Notes: generated from the sequence alone by a model not told the origin. A DNA stretch of 9,183 nucleotides from Hyphomicrobiales bacterium (GCA_021775515.1 JAJFHR010000067.1:1-9183); one strand, 5' to 3'. Counted from the stretch's first letter, positions 1-6,747 are shown. Program-made: numbers and translations.

Positions 1-51
1 ATGTATCACAATTCTTCAAGCCATAAATTTTGAGCATTTTTTCGTTATTCT

Positions 52-1200
52 CTATTCGTATTTTAGCGGTGTACCCGGTTTCAGTGCCAATGGGTTTTCC
101 TGTTCAAAAGCTTCATAAGCATTGAGCGCTGCTTTGGTGTCTAGGGCACCGCTGAAGGTCTTGAGCAGTTTTTCCAGATCGCTCGCCTCGACATCTTTGG
201 TAATGAAAACAATGCGGGTGCGATGGTCTTGATCCGGCCAGCTTTGCAATTGGGCCGGCGGGTGGAAAACATGTTGCACGCCGTGAATTACAATTGGACG
301 GTCAGGTTGTTCGGCAATTTTGACAATGCCCTTAACCCGCAAGAGATTTGCGCCATGAGTGGCCAGCAGCACCTCGATAAACAGATTAAAATCATTTGAT
401 GTTATGGCTTCATCCTCGATGATGCAAAAGGCCCGGATATGGTCGTCGTGCCGATTTACATCATGATGGTGGTGCTTATGGCCCTCAGCATCTTCATTTT
501 TGGACTTTAGCAGTGCTTCCTCTCGCAGCCATGCCGCCACGTTGTTGCTTTTGGTTTTAGGGTCATACAAGCCGCAGTTAAATAAAGCCTGTGGTTGTGC
601 TTCGCCCTTGGCGGCATTTAACACGATTGCCGTAGGATTGAGTTTTTTGAGGCGGGAGATCAACTGGCGGGTCGAATTTTGTTGTTGCGGATCATCGACT
701 AAATCCGACTTTGTTATGATGATTCTATCAGCAACGGCAGCCTGCTTCACCGCTTCGGCGTAAGTATCAAGCGTATTATTTCCATTGATCGCGTCAATCG
801 TTGTCAACACCCCTTCTAGTCTTAGACGGTGGACCAGATAGGGGTGGTTCATGGCAGTGTGCAAAACCGGTGCGGGATCAGCAAGGCCCGTGGTTTCAAT
901 AACGATGCGGTCAAACGCCTTGATCTCGCCGCTCTCCCGGCGTGCCAACAAGCCCTGTATCGTGTCAATCAAATCTCCTCGTACCGTGCAACACAAACAA
1001 CCGCTGGACATTTCCATAACAATATCTTCATCAGCCGTTTCGACCAGCATATGATCCAGCCCGATTTCACCAAATTCATTGATGATGACCGCCGCATTGG
1101 CCATATCTGGATGTTGAAGCAACCGGTTGAGCAACGTGGTTTTGCCGCTGCCAAGGAAACCGGTAAGAATGCTAAAGGCGATGGGTGAAGATAAATTCAA
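52..1200 (-). CDS. CobW/COG0523 (G3E) family GTPase, probable metal chaperone
   Basis: This is a 382-residue cytoplasmic G3E-family P-loop GTPase. The Walker A motif GFLGSGKT is at residues 14-21, NEFGE at 41-45, the family's metal-binding CLCC motif (CxCC) at 68-71, ETTGLADP at 102-109 and the guanine-specificity motif TKSD at 163-166. A histidine-rich linker (7 His between residues 241 and 254) precedes the C-terminal CobW domain at about 255-370. Family members couple GTP hydrolysis to delivery of zinc, cobalt or other metals; the His-rich linker and CxCC fit zinc handling, but the metal cannot be read from the sequence. The start is TTG at 1200, chosen because it gives the normal distance to Walker A, has GGAA six bases upstream, and no ATG or GTG sits closer in frame. 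It lies 10-11 bases after the purC stop, so it is probably co-transcribed with purC. No Zur-like operator was recognised. Confidence 0.93.
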   Translation of the reverse strand: MNLSSPIAFSILTGFLGSGKTTLLNRLLQHPDMANAAVIINEFGEIGLDHMLVETADEDIVMEMSSGCLCCTVRGDLIDTIQGLLARRESGEIKAFDRIVIETTGLADPAPVLHTAMNHPYLVHRLRLEGVLTTIDAINGNNTLDTYAEAVKQAAVADRIIITKSDLVDDPQQQNSTRQLISRLKKLNPTAIVLNAAKGEAQPQALFNCGLYDPKTKSNNVAAWLREEALLKSKNEDAEGHKHHHHDVNRHDDHIRAFCIIEDEAITSNDFNLFIEVLLATHGANLLRVKGIVKIAEQPDRPIVIHGVQHVFHPPAQLQSWPDQDHRTRIVFITKDVEASDLEKLLKTFSGALDTKAALNAYEAFEQENPLALKPGTPLKYE

Positions 1201-1211
1201 TGGTGTTTCCG

Positions 1212-2201
1212 CTAGTTGAAAAAATCGGGAAATTCCTGGGAAAGTGCTGTCCGAATGCGATCCTTAATAGGTAGGTCATTATCCGGTTTTTCAAATTTTT
1301 GTCCGGTAACAGTTTCAAAAAGCTGGATGTATTTGCGGCTGAAGGTTATGAGCACATCCTCTGGAATTACCGGAATGGGGTCATTGTAGGGGTCACAGCA
1401 AGAGGCAATCCACAGCCGCAGAAATTCTTTGTCCAGACTTTCCGGTTCTTTGCCTTGCTCAAGTCTTTGGGCATAGGTGGCGTTGAGCCAATAACGGCTT
1501 GAATCGGGTGTGAGAATTTCATCAGCCAATATCATTCGGCCTTCTTCATCCCGGCCAAATTCAAACTTTGTATCGACCAGAATAAGACCGTTTTCAGCAG
1601 CTATTTGACGCCCGCGGGCGAACACGGCCAAGCTTTTTTCGGCCACCTCATCCCAATCTTCCTGTGACAAAATTCCCTGGTCTACAATCTCCTGCGCGGT
1701 GATGGGGTAATCATGATCCCCGGCACTGCCTTTTGTAGTTGGCGTGATTAAGGTTTCAGGCAGTTTCTGGTTTTTGCTCAGTCCGTCAGGCAAAAAATGA
1801 CCGTAGGGGTTGCGCTCGCCCTTGGCATACATCGTCCAGATACTGGTTTCTGTCGAACCGGTTAAATAGTCGCGGACCACCATCTCAATCGGCAACATGT
1901 CCAGGCGCTTGCCGATGACAACATTAGGGTCAGGATAGCTCAGGACGTGATTGGGACAAATATCCGCTGTTTGATTAAACCAAAAACGGGCAATTTGCGT
2001 TAGAACATGCCCTTTATAGGGCACCGCCGCCAACACCTGATCGAAGGCGGATTGGCGGTCGGTTGCAATCATGATGCGGCGGCCATCGGCAAGATCATAA
2101 GAATCCCTCACCTTGCCGCGCTGGAAGTTCGGAAGTTCTGAAAACTCCCCATCGTTTAACACGGTTGCCAGAGATTTGGCATCTTCAGGGGAAAGTGTCA
2201 T
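1212..2201 (-). CDS. purC: Phosphoribosylaminoimidazole-succinocarboxamide synthase (SAICAR synthetase)
   Basis: PurC joins CAIR and aspartate with ATP hydrolysis to give SAICAR in de novo purine synthesis, in the cytosol. Seen in the protein: the N-terminal nucleotide-binding stretch GKVRDSYDL at residues 29-37, TDRQSAFD at about 47-54, and the family signature LILVDTKFEFG in the second half. At about 329 residues it belongs to the longer class of SAICAR synthetases; the short bacterial class is about 240. Alphaproteobacteria often keep a short purC beside purS/purQ/purL, so this may be a second copy, which is an inference. I place the start at ATG 2201. A GTG at 2216 is in frame and would add five residues, but it has no Shine-Dalgarno sequence, while an AAAGGTG stretch precedes the ATG. 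The CobW-like GTPase follows directly. A promoter candidate lies at 2241-2269. Confidence 0.96.
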   Translation of the reverse strand: MTLSPEDAKSLATVLNDGEFSELPNFQRGKVRDSYDLADGRRIMIATDRQSAFDQVLAAVPYKGHVLTQIARFWFNQTADICPNHVLSYPDPNVVIGKRLDMLPIEMVVRDYLTGSTETSIWTMYAKGERNPYGHFLPDGLSKNQKLPETLITPTTKGSAGDHDYPITAQEIVDQGILSQEDWDEVAEKSLAVFARGRQIAAENGLILVDTKFEFGRDEEGRMILADEILTPDSSRYWLNATYAQRLEQGKEPESLDKEFLRLWIASCCDPYNDPIPVIPEDVLITFSRKYIQLFETVTGQKFEKPDNDLPIKDRIRTALSQEFPDFFN

Positions 2202-2240
2202 GACGCTCTGCTTCACCTTTACAAATCATAGAGGCATAAA

Positions 2241-2269
2241 TCTATAGGAGGACAAGGTGAAAATGTCGA
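2241..2269 (-). promoter_or_regulatory. Sigma70-like promoter candidate for purC
   Basis: On the minus strand, TCGACA (2264-2269, five of six matches to TTGACA) is followed by exactly 17 bases and then TATAGA (2241-2246, four of six matches to TATAAT). Transcription would begin near 2234, giving a leader of about 33 bases to the ATG at 2201. This is the best promoter match in the divergent intergenic region. No purine riboswitch or PurR-like operator was recognised. Confidence 0.5.
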
Positions 2270-2319
2270 GATTTGTATGGTTTTTGCGATATTTTTTGTT
2301 GAGGAAAGTCGTGCGCTGA
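2257..2319 (+). CDS. Possible 20-residue leader/small protein with strong RBS (speculative)
   Basis: A perfect AGGAGG (2246-2251) stands five bases before GTG 2257 and 11 bases before ATG 2263. The frame encodes about 20 residues (MKMSRFVWFLRYFLLRKVVR), basic and hydrophobic, ending at TGA 2319, ahead of the DUF1203-like gene. It could be a small membrane-associated peptide or a leader peptide. Against it, the same bases on the other strand form the spacer and -35 box of the purC promoter candidate, so the AGGAGG may be accidental. No family was recognised. Confidence 0.25.
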   Translation: MKMSRFVWFLRYFLLRKVVR

Positions 2320-2411
2320 TCGCTGCAGCCCGATAACAAGAAACGGGTGGAGTTCGTGGCCGTTCCGTCCATATCTTGCTTGACTGTGAAATAAAACCGA
2401 AAGCAGATCCC

Positions 2412-2885
2412 ATGGACACGATTAAATTCATCGCTCTTGAAACCGCCGTTGCCAGGGCGCTTCAATCAGGTGAACCGGATGCGAACAATATGCCGCCAGA
2501 ACAAGTGATCTCTACGGGAGGCGCCATGCCTTGCCGTCATTGCTTGGAAGATATTGCGGCAGGTGAAAAAATGCTCATTGTCGCACATCGCCCTTTTAAA
2601 ACCACGCAGGCCTATGCCGAACAGGGGCCGATTTTTTTACATGCCGAGGCTTGCATTCGACACGAGGAATGCCCGCAGCCGCCTGTCATGTTTCTTCAGC
2701 GCGAGGAGTTTTTAGTGCGTGGATACACACAAGCAGAACGCATCAAATATGGTACGGGTGAGGTTGTGAAAACCGCATCATTGGCAAAAAGCTGTGCTGC
2801 CTTGTTATTGGACCCGGAAATTGATTATGTGCACGTGAGATCAGCAAGCAATAATTGTTATCAATGCCGCGTGGAGCGGAGCTGA
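2412..2885 (+). CDS. DUF1203-like protein, Cys/His-rich, function unknown
   Basis: This is a 157-residue soluble protein resembling the DUF1203 family, whose function is not known. It is rich in cysteine and histidine: CRHC at residues 41-44, His77, Cys81, His84, Cys87 in the stretch LHAEACIRHEEC, and CYQC at 149-152. Spaced pairs like these suggest metal binding or redox-active cysteines; that is an inference. There is no signal peptide or membrane segment. I chose ATG 2412 because the family normally starts just before a segment like DTIKFIAL; an in-frame TTG at 2376 would add 12 residues that look non-coding. The Shine-Dalgarno is weak. It is divergent from purC and convergent with the carboxypeptidase gene, so it is probably monocistronic, with a terminator candidate at 2880-2920. 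Confidence 0.8.
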   Translation: MDTIKFIALETAVARALQSGEPDANNMPPEQVISTGGAMPCRHCLEDIAAGEKMLIVAHRPFKTTQAYAEQGPIFLHAEACIRHEECPQPPVMFLQREEFLVRGYTQAERIKYGTGEVVKTASLAKSCAALLLDPEIDYVHVRSASNNCYQCRVERS

Positions 2886-2920
2886 TCAAATGAAGAATGT
2901 GCCATAAATCAGCTTTTTTT
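2880..2920 (+). terminator. Intrinsic terminator candidate for the DUF1203-like gene
   Basis: AGCTGAT (2880-2886) and ATCAGCT (2908-2914) form a 7-bp stem, extendable by G-T wobble pairs. The loop is 21 bases and a run of seven T (2914-2920) follows. The left arm includes the stop codon of the plus-strand gene, while the right arm and T run are the last codons of the converging carboxypeptidase gene. The long loop and modest stem limit confidence. Confidence 0.42.
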
Positions 2921-3913
2921 GGCCCGGTGTTTTTTCTTGTGACGTCTTCTTTTTTTACCGCGCCGTTTTTTGGCGGGGCGCTTTTTGCATACTTCAGCAC
3001 GCATGTCGGTGGGTCTGTTCCACAACACCCCATTTGACATCTTGGCAAGCGTGGTTTTGCCAAAAATATCATCTCCATCGGGCTTATAGGAAAAAGCCCA
3101 GTCGAGTAACTGTTCAACACGGGCATTGCGAACCTTGGCTGATAACGACCCCATAACAATGGCAACCAGCCTGCGATCGCCCCGGGTTGCCGAAGCCACA
3201 ATATTAAATCCTGACGCGCAAATAAAACCGGTTTTCATACCATCGGCGCCGGGCATGGATTTAAGCAATCTGTTGCGGGTGGAAAGAGTTCGTTTTCCAA
3301 CTGAGATCTGCTGCATTTTGAAGTAGTGTTTGCGTTGTGGAAATTCCTGAATTATGCGGCGGGCAAGAATGCCCATATCCCGTGCGGTTGTGATCTGCTT
3401 TTTATTCTCCAGACCATGCGGATTAGCAAAGCGCGTTGCATCCATGCCGAGGCTTTTTGCTGTTTTGTTCATGGTTTTGACAAATCCAGCTTCACTGTTG
3501 GCCACCCCTTCCGCCAAAACCACGGCAATATCATTGGCAGAGCGGACGATGAGGGCCTCAAGGGCCTTATCAACGGAAATTTTTGTTCCGGGCTTCAGGC
3601 CAAGTTTGCTGGGTGGCTGGCGCGAGGCATTTCTGCTGACTGTCAACATCGTCTTCAGATTGACCTGGCCTTTATCCAGGGCCCTAAAAACAAGATAGGC
3701 CGTCATCATCTTTGTGAGGGATGCAGGATACCATTTATTGCCGGCATTGGAGGAATATAAAACGTCGCCGGTTTGCGCGTCAAAAACGAGGTCAGCGCCA
3801 GCCGAAGCATTTGTTATGCGCCCGTTCAAAACAAACACGGCACACAAGATCAACGTGAAGTATCCACGCCAACAAAACCACTTACGCGCGGAATTAACGA
3901 TAATGCATGCCAT
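2909..3913 (-). CDS. Periplasmic D-alanyl-D-alanine carboxypeptidase (class C type-5 LMM PBP, S11 family)
   Basis: This is a serine DD-carboxypeptidase that trims the terminal D-alanine of peptidoglycan stem peptides in the periplasm. The N-terminus (residues 1-38) is a signal peptide with basic residues, hydrophobic core GYFTLILCAVFVL and a probable cleavage site after NASA. All three catalytic motifs are present: SLTK at 65-68 with nucleophile Ser65, SAN at 125-127, and KTG at 227-229. The protein is 334 residues long and lacks an obvious PBP5-type C-terminal beta domain and amphipathic membrane anchor. Instead, residues 310-334 hold 18 Lys/Arg and 2 His among 25. The start is ATG 3913, the only one that provides the full signal peptide. 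The gene stands alone on its strand, with 201 bases separating it from the DapA-like gene upstream. The family call is firm; the exact dac paralogue cannot be named. Confidence 0.93.
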   Translation of the reverse strand: MACIIVNSARKWFCWRGYFTLILCAVFVLNGRITNASAGADLVFDAQTGDVLYSSNAGNKWYPASLTKMMTAYLVFRALDKGQVNLKTMLTVSRNASRQPPSKLGLKPGTKISVDKALEALIVRSANDIAVVLAEGVANSEAGFVKTMNKTAKSLGMDATRFANPHGLENKKQITTARDMGILARRIIQEFPQRKHYFKMQQISVGKRTLSTRNRLLKSMPGADGMKTGFICASGFNIVASATRGDRRLVAIVMGSLSAKVRNARVEQLLDWAFSYKPDGDDIFGKTTLAKMSNGVLWNRPTDMRAEVCKKRPAKKRRGKKRRRHKKKHRAKKS

Positions 3914-4021
3914 ATTTCAGTTTACTCTTTTACCCAAACCTTACGGCTCACCCAAGCTTTACAGCAGTTAAACCTCTTAACGCACATGCATCCTTTAAAC
4001 CCCGGCTAAAGGTGTTTTGAA

Positions 4022-4056
4022 CCAAGTGCAGCTTAACCAAAAAAGCTCCACTTTGG
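4022..4056. repeat. Imperfect hairpin between the DapA-like gene and the carboxypeptidase gene
   Basis: The left arm at 4022-4034 and right arm at 4043-4056 pair over about 12 bases with one mismatch and one bulged base, around an 8-base loop. It lies 60 bases downstream of the DapA-like stop codon. On neither strand is it followed by a proper T run, so it may be a weak terminator, an mRNA end-stabilising structure, or chance. I saw nothing else convincing in the gene-free 3914-4114 stretch. Confidence 0.3.
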
Positions 4057-4114
4057 CTACCACGGATTTTTCTCCATCGACAATTTTCTATCGGATATTC
4101 GGACTAATTCACCC

Positions 4115-5041
4115 TTATGCGGCTTTTTGAATTATACCCGGCATTTCAAAACCGTAGGCATCAAGCGCATTCAACAAACCCTTCGCCTGTGCCTCATCAA
4201 GTTCGATCAAGGGAGGCCGCAACCGGTTCCAATCTGCATCGTTGGAATAATGGGCGATGGTGCATTTCAACGAAGGAATTGGCGGTTGCGCTGTCAGGAT
4301 GTTACGGAAATCATCCAGTTCTCTTTGCAGGGCATCGGCATCACCTGATTGCCAGTTTTCATATAGATGCTGAATAGCGCCGGGGCGAATATTGGCAATA
4401 GCAGAAATGCACCCAACACCGCCATTGCGCATGGTATCGAGCAGGAAGCTTTCACTACCGCAGAACATGTCAAATTCAGGAAATGCATCAAGAACTGATT
4501 TGGTGTTGTTCCAATCACCTGAACTGTCTTTCATGCCGACCACCGTGTGAGGATATTCCTTGGTCAGGCGTTCGATCAACTCAAGGGAAATACCGACCTG
4601 GGCAATGGGTGGAATGTGGTAAAGGTAGACCCGCAACCGATCATCCGCCACACGCTCGATGGTTTCCGCAAAGGCGCGGTAAAGCCCCTCGTCGCTCACT
4701 GCTTTATAATAAAACGGTGGTAACATCAACACACCGCTACACCCGTGCTTGGCGGCATGAGCAGATAATTTCACGGTATCATTGAGAGCACAGCACCCGG
4801 TACCAGGCATCAGAACATCGGGGCTGATACCAGCCTCTATCACCTGGTCGAGCAGATCGATACGCTCGTCAACGCTCAAGGAGTTGGCTTCTGAATTGGT
4901 GCCAAAAATCGCTAAATTACATTGTTGTGAAATCAGCCAGCGGCAATGGGCTATCAGCCTGTCGGCATCAACTGACAAATCGGCTTTAAAAGGCATGACA
5001 ACAGGCGCATAAGTGCCCGCAGGCTGGGAATTGTGTGACAT
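4115..5041 (-). CDS. DapA-superfamily (DHDPS/NAL) aldolase or lyase, not a canonical DapA
   Basis: This is a 308-residue class I aldolase-fold protein of the dihydrodipicolinate synthase / N-acetylneuraminate lyase superfamily. The Schiff-base lysine is Lys171 in VGMKDSSGDW, and the catalytic tyrosine is Tyr141 in YLYHIPP. The pyruvate-binding GTTGE-type loop reads GTNSE (47-51), so the second threonine of DapA's triad-bearing loop is Asn49. The arginine that follows the tyrosine in DapA (E. coli Arg138) is replaced by Ile146. These changes argue against lysine biosynthesis and for another aldol, retro-aldol or dehydratase/deaminase reaction; the substrate is unknown. The start is ATG 5041, preceded by AGGG at good spacing. 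An FAD oxidoreductase gene lies 182 bases upstream on the same strand, suggesting joint catabolic use. A promoter candidate with a dyad is at 5074-5107. Confidence 0.88.
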   Translation of the reverse strand: MSHNSQPAGTYAPVVMPFKADLSVDADRLIAHCRWLISQQCNLAIFGTNSEANSLSVDERIDLLDQVIEAGISPDVLMPGTGCCALNDTVKLSAHAAKHGCSGVLMLPPFYYKAVSDEGLYRAFAETIERVADDRLRVYLYHIPPIAQVGISLELIERLTKEYPHTVVGMKDSSGDWNNTKSVLDAFPEFDMFCGSESFLLDTMRNGGVGCISAIANIRPGAIQHLYENWQSGDADALQRELDDFRNILTAQPPIPSLKCTIAHYSNDADWNRLRPPLIELDEAQAKGLLNALDAYGFEMPGIIQKAA

Positions 5042-5073
5042 TTAAAAACCCTGTACGTTGTGTGGTTATTGCT

Positions 5074-5107
5074 CTTTGCTATAGCAGAACAGGACAGTGC
5101 TGCAAAG
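5074..5107 (-). promoter_or_regulatory. Promoter candidate with overlapping dyad upstream of the DapA-like gene
   Basis: On the minus strand, TTTGCA (5101-5106) and TATAGC (5078-5083) are separated by exactly 17 bases, predicting a start near 5071 and a leader of about 30 bases. The same interval holds a dyad: CTTTGC (5074-5079) with GCAAAG (5102-5107), plus inner AGCA (5083-5086) with TGCT (5098-5101), a 10-bp interrupted inverted repeat. That arrangement could be an operator for a regulator encoded elsewhere. Both hexamers match only four of six consensus bases. Confidence 0.38.
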
Positions 5108-5223
5108 GGCAGGATCAAGGTAAAAATTCATTTTTGATTTCGGTTCAAGGCCAAATCTCATTATTCTGAAACCGATGCAGCGCGCATGAACCTGTTTTGG
5201 TTGGCACTCACCACCGGTGTTCT

Positions 5224-6534
5224 CTAGCGATCCAGACCAACACCTTTGAAGCGCGAGCGCACTGTTAAAAAAGCTCCGATATCAAGGAAGGGCCTGGGTG
5301 GGATCCACGCGCCCGGCGCCGAAGCCAAACAATCATCAATCAACGGCGAATGATCACCGCTGGCAAAATCAGCCAGTGCTGTGCCGAAGGCCGTTCCCCG
5401 GCTTAACCCGGAACCATTATAGCCACCGGCGAGATAAATATTGTCGCGCTGGCGGCCGAAAAAACTGGTGTTGTTGCGACTGATGCCTTCGACGCCGGAC
5501 CAGGCATATTCGAATGATACGTGCTTGAGTTGGGGAAAGCGTTTATCGAACCCGGCACGATGTATGGCCTGGCGCTGGACCAAGGACGTATCGGATAATA
5601 ATGCCGCGCCATGATATTCCGCCGTATTGCGAAGGCATATCCGCCGGTCCTTGGTTAATCGGACAGTTGCTCCACCGCTGTGGAGAGAAAGAACGCCCCA
5701 TTCATTCAGGCAATCCAGTCCGGCAAGTTCATCGTTACTCAGGACACGAGTGAAACTGCCCGACAAAGTGCTGCCGATCAGATAGCGGCGTAAAAAGCCA
5801 AGTTTTGATGCTTCGTAATTCGTCGCGACAACCAGCTTGTCGGTTCTAACCTCGCTGTTTGCTAGGTGAAGATTAAGCGGTGCACCCTTGCCGATGCCAA
5901 GTACCGCGCTGTTTTCAGCAAGCCTGACATTGTCCGGTAAACTTTCCGCCAGCCCACGGACCAAAGACGCTGGTTGCAGCAGGGCGCCTTTTTTTACATG
6001 AACGCCAACATCGTAAAGACCGGTGCCCAAGCGCTGATTTAATTCCTGACGGTCAAGCGGTGTGTGGGCAATTTCCAATGCCTCCAGATAACGCAGGAAC
6101 TGTGAATATTCTTGAGATGACTGCCGGTCTGCAGCAGTATGGTGAAATCCTCCTTCATGCCACTGGCAGTCTATCGCATGGGCTAAAACCTGCGCACGCA
6201 ACAGATCAAGACCGGCCTGATTGATGCGATTTATCCGGCGGTAAACCTCCATCTGATCGGGCTCAAAACCACCGGCAAAATGACTAACAGCGACAGCAAA
6301 ACCGGAATTTCGCCCGGACGATCCCTGTCCGACCAACCGCGCCTCCAACAACAAAATTTCCTGATCGGGATGCCGTTCTGCCAACCGGCGGGCGCAGGCC
6401 AGACCCGTCACGCCGGCGCCAATCACTACCCAAGGAACACGATGGCTGCCGCTCAGGCAAGGTTTCGCTGAACGTTTGGGAAGGAGTTCGGTCCAGCCAT
6501 GGCGATCAGTGGAAAACATATTGCTCGATGTCAT
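5224..6534 (-). CDS. FAD-dependent oxidoreductase, DAO family (amino acid / amine oxidase type)
   Basis: This flavoprotein of about 436 residues belongs to the D-amino-acid oxidase (DAO) superfamily, which oxidises C-N bonds of amino acids and amines to imines. The N-terminal Rossmann motif is WVVIGAGVTG (about 35-44), with the ribose-binding acid Glu64 at the end of the second strand (LLLEA). The GSSGRNSGF stretch (71-79) is typical of the family. The C-terminal FAD-binding segment AGGYNGSGLSRGTAFG closes the flavin site. There is no signal peptide, so it is probably cytoplasmic. Resemblance to gamma-glutamylputrescine oxidase-like proteins is general and does not fix a substrate. I chose ATG 6534; an in-frame TTG at 6570 adds 12 unlikely residues. 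GGA stands nine bases before the ATG. The DapA-like gene follows on the same strand. Upstream lies the tRNA-fragment region, so its native promoter may have been altered by integration there. Confidence 0.87.
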   Translation of the reverse strand: MTSSNMFSTDRHGWTELLPKRSAKPCLSGSHRVPWVVIGAGVTGLACARRLAERHPDQEILLLEARLVGQGSSGRNSGFAVAVSHFAGGFEPDQMEVYRRINRINQAGLDLLRAQVLAHAIDCQWHEGGFHHTAADRQSSQEYSQFLRYLEALEIAHTPLDRQELNQRLGTGLYDVGVHVKKGALLQPASLVRGLAESLPDNVRLAENSAVLGIGKGAPLNLHLANSEVRTDKLVVATNYEASKLGFLRRYLIGSTLSGSFTRVLSNDELAGLDCLNEWGVLSLHSGGATVRLTKDRRICLRNTAEYHGAALLSDTSLVQRQAIHRAGFDKRFPQLKHVSFEYAWSGVEGISRNNTSFFGRQRDNIYLAGGYNGSGLSRGTAFGTALADFASGDHSPLIDDCLASAPGAWIPPRPFLDIGAFLTVRSRFKGVGLDR

Positions 6535-6610
6535 GAAAAAACATCCGCAGCCGAAATGTCCTTCAACCAAAAAGTGTAACCCATGTCTCCGGTATGGACC
6601 CTCAGTGGAA

Positions 6611-6655
6611 TGGTGATTCCCGCAGGATTCGAACCCATGACCCCAAGATTAAAAA
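6611..6655 (-). pseudogene. 3' half of a tRNA gene (tRNA-Lys(UUU)-like), likely integration-site remnant
   Basis: Read on the minus strand, this stretch has an anticodon-loop-like TTTTTAA (6649-6655), the anticodon stem 3' strand TCTTG, a five-base variable loop, the T loop TTCGAAT inside GGGTTCGAATCC, acceptor strand GGGAATC, discriminator A and an encoded CCA (6611-6613). The 5' half is absent: neither the matching CAAGA anticodon strand, nor a D arm, nor the acceptor complement GATTCCC appears upstream. The T stem carries an A-C mismatch at its base, consistent with decay. Similarity stops at the anticodon loop, a common crossover point for tyrosine recombinases. The Lys assignment depends on the loop bases and is tentative. 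Confidence 0.7.
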
Positions 6656-6708
6656 TATAGTAGTTTTGATGTTTCATGCTGTATCTCCTAATCTCATATA
6701 TCGAGTTT

Positions 6709-6747
6709 TACGGCGTTATTTCATAGAGTTAATGATATCACGCCGTA
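6709..6747. repeat. 8-bp inverted repeat in AT-rich DNA beside the tRNA fragment
   Basis: TACGGCGT (6709-6716) and ACGCCGTA (6740-6747) are perfect inverted copies separated by 23 AT-rich bases. There is no T run, so it is not a standard terminator. Its position next to the tRNA 3' fragment makes recombinase arm or excisionase sites conceivable, but this is speculative. Confidence 0.4.

Noticed and set aside
1..51. Terminator after the CobW-like gene
   Set aside because: The stretch is AT-rich, but I found no stem-loop followed by a T run in the minus-strand direction.
3927..3955. TTGGGT / 17 bases / TAAAAG upstream of the carboxypeptidase gene on the minus strand
   Set aside because: It matches only moderately and would leave a leader of only about 7 bases before ATG 3913, so I did not call it.
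6534..6570. TTG start extending the FAD oxidoreductase by 12 residues
   Set aside because: The added residues look non-coding and an ATG with a reasonable ribosome binding site follows at 6534.
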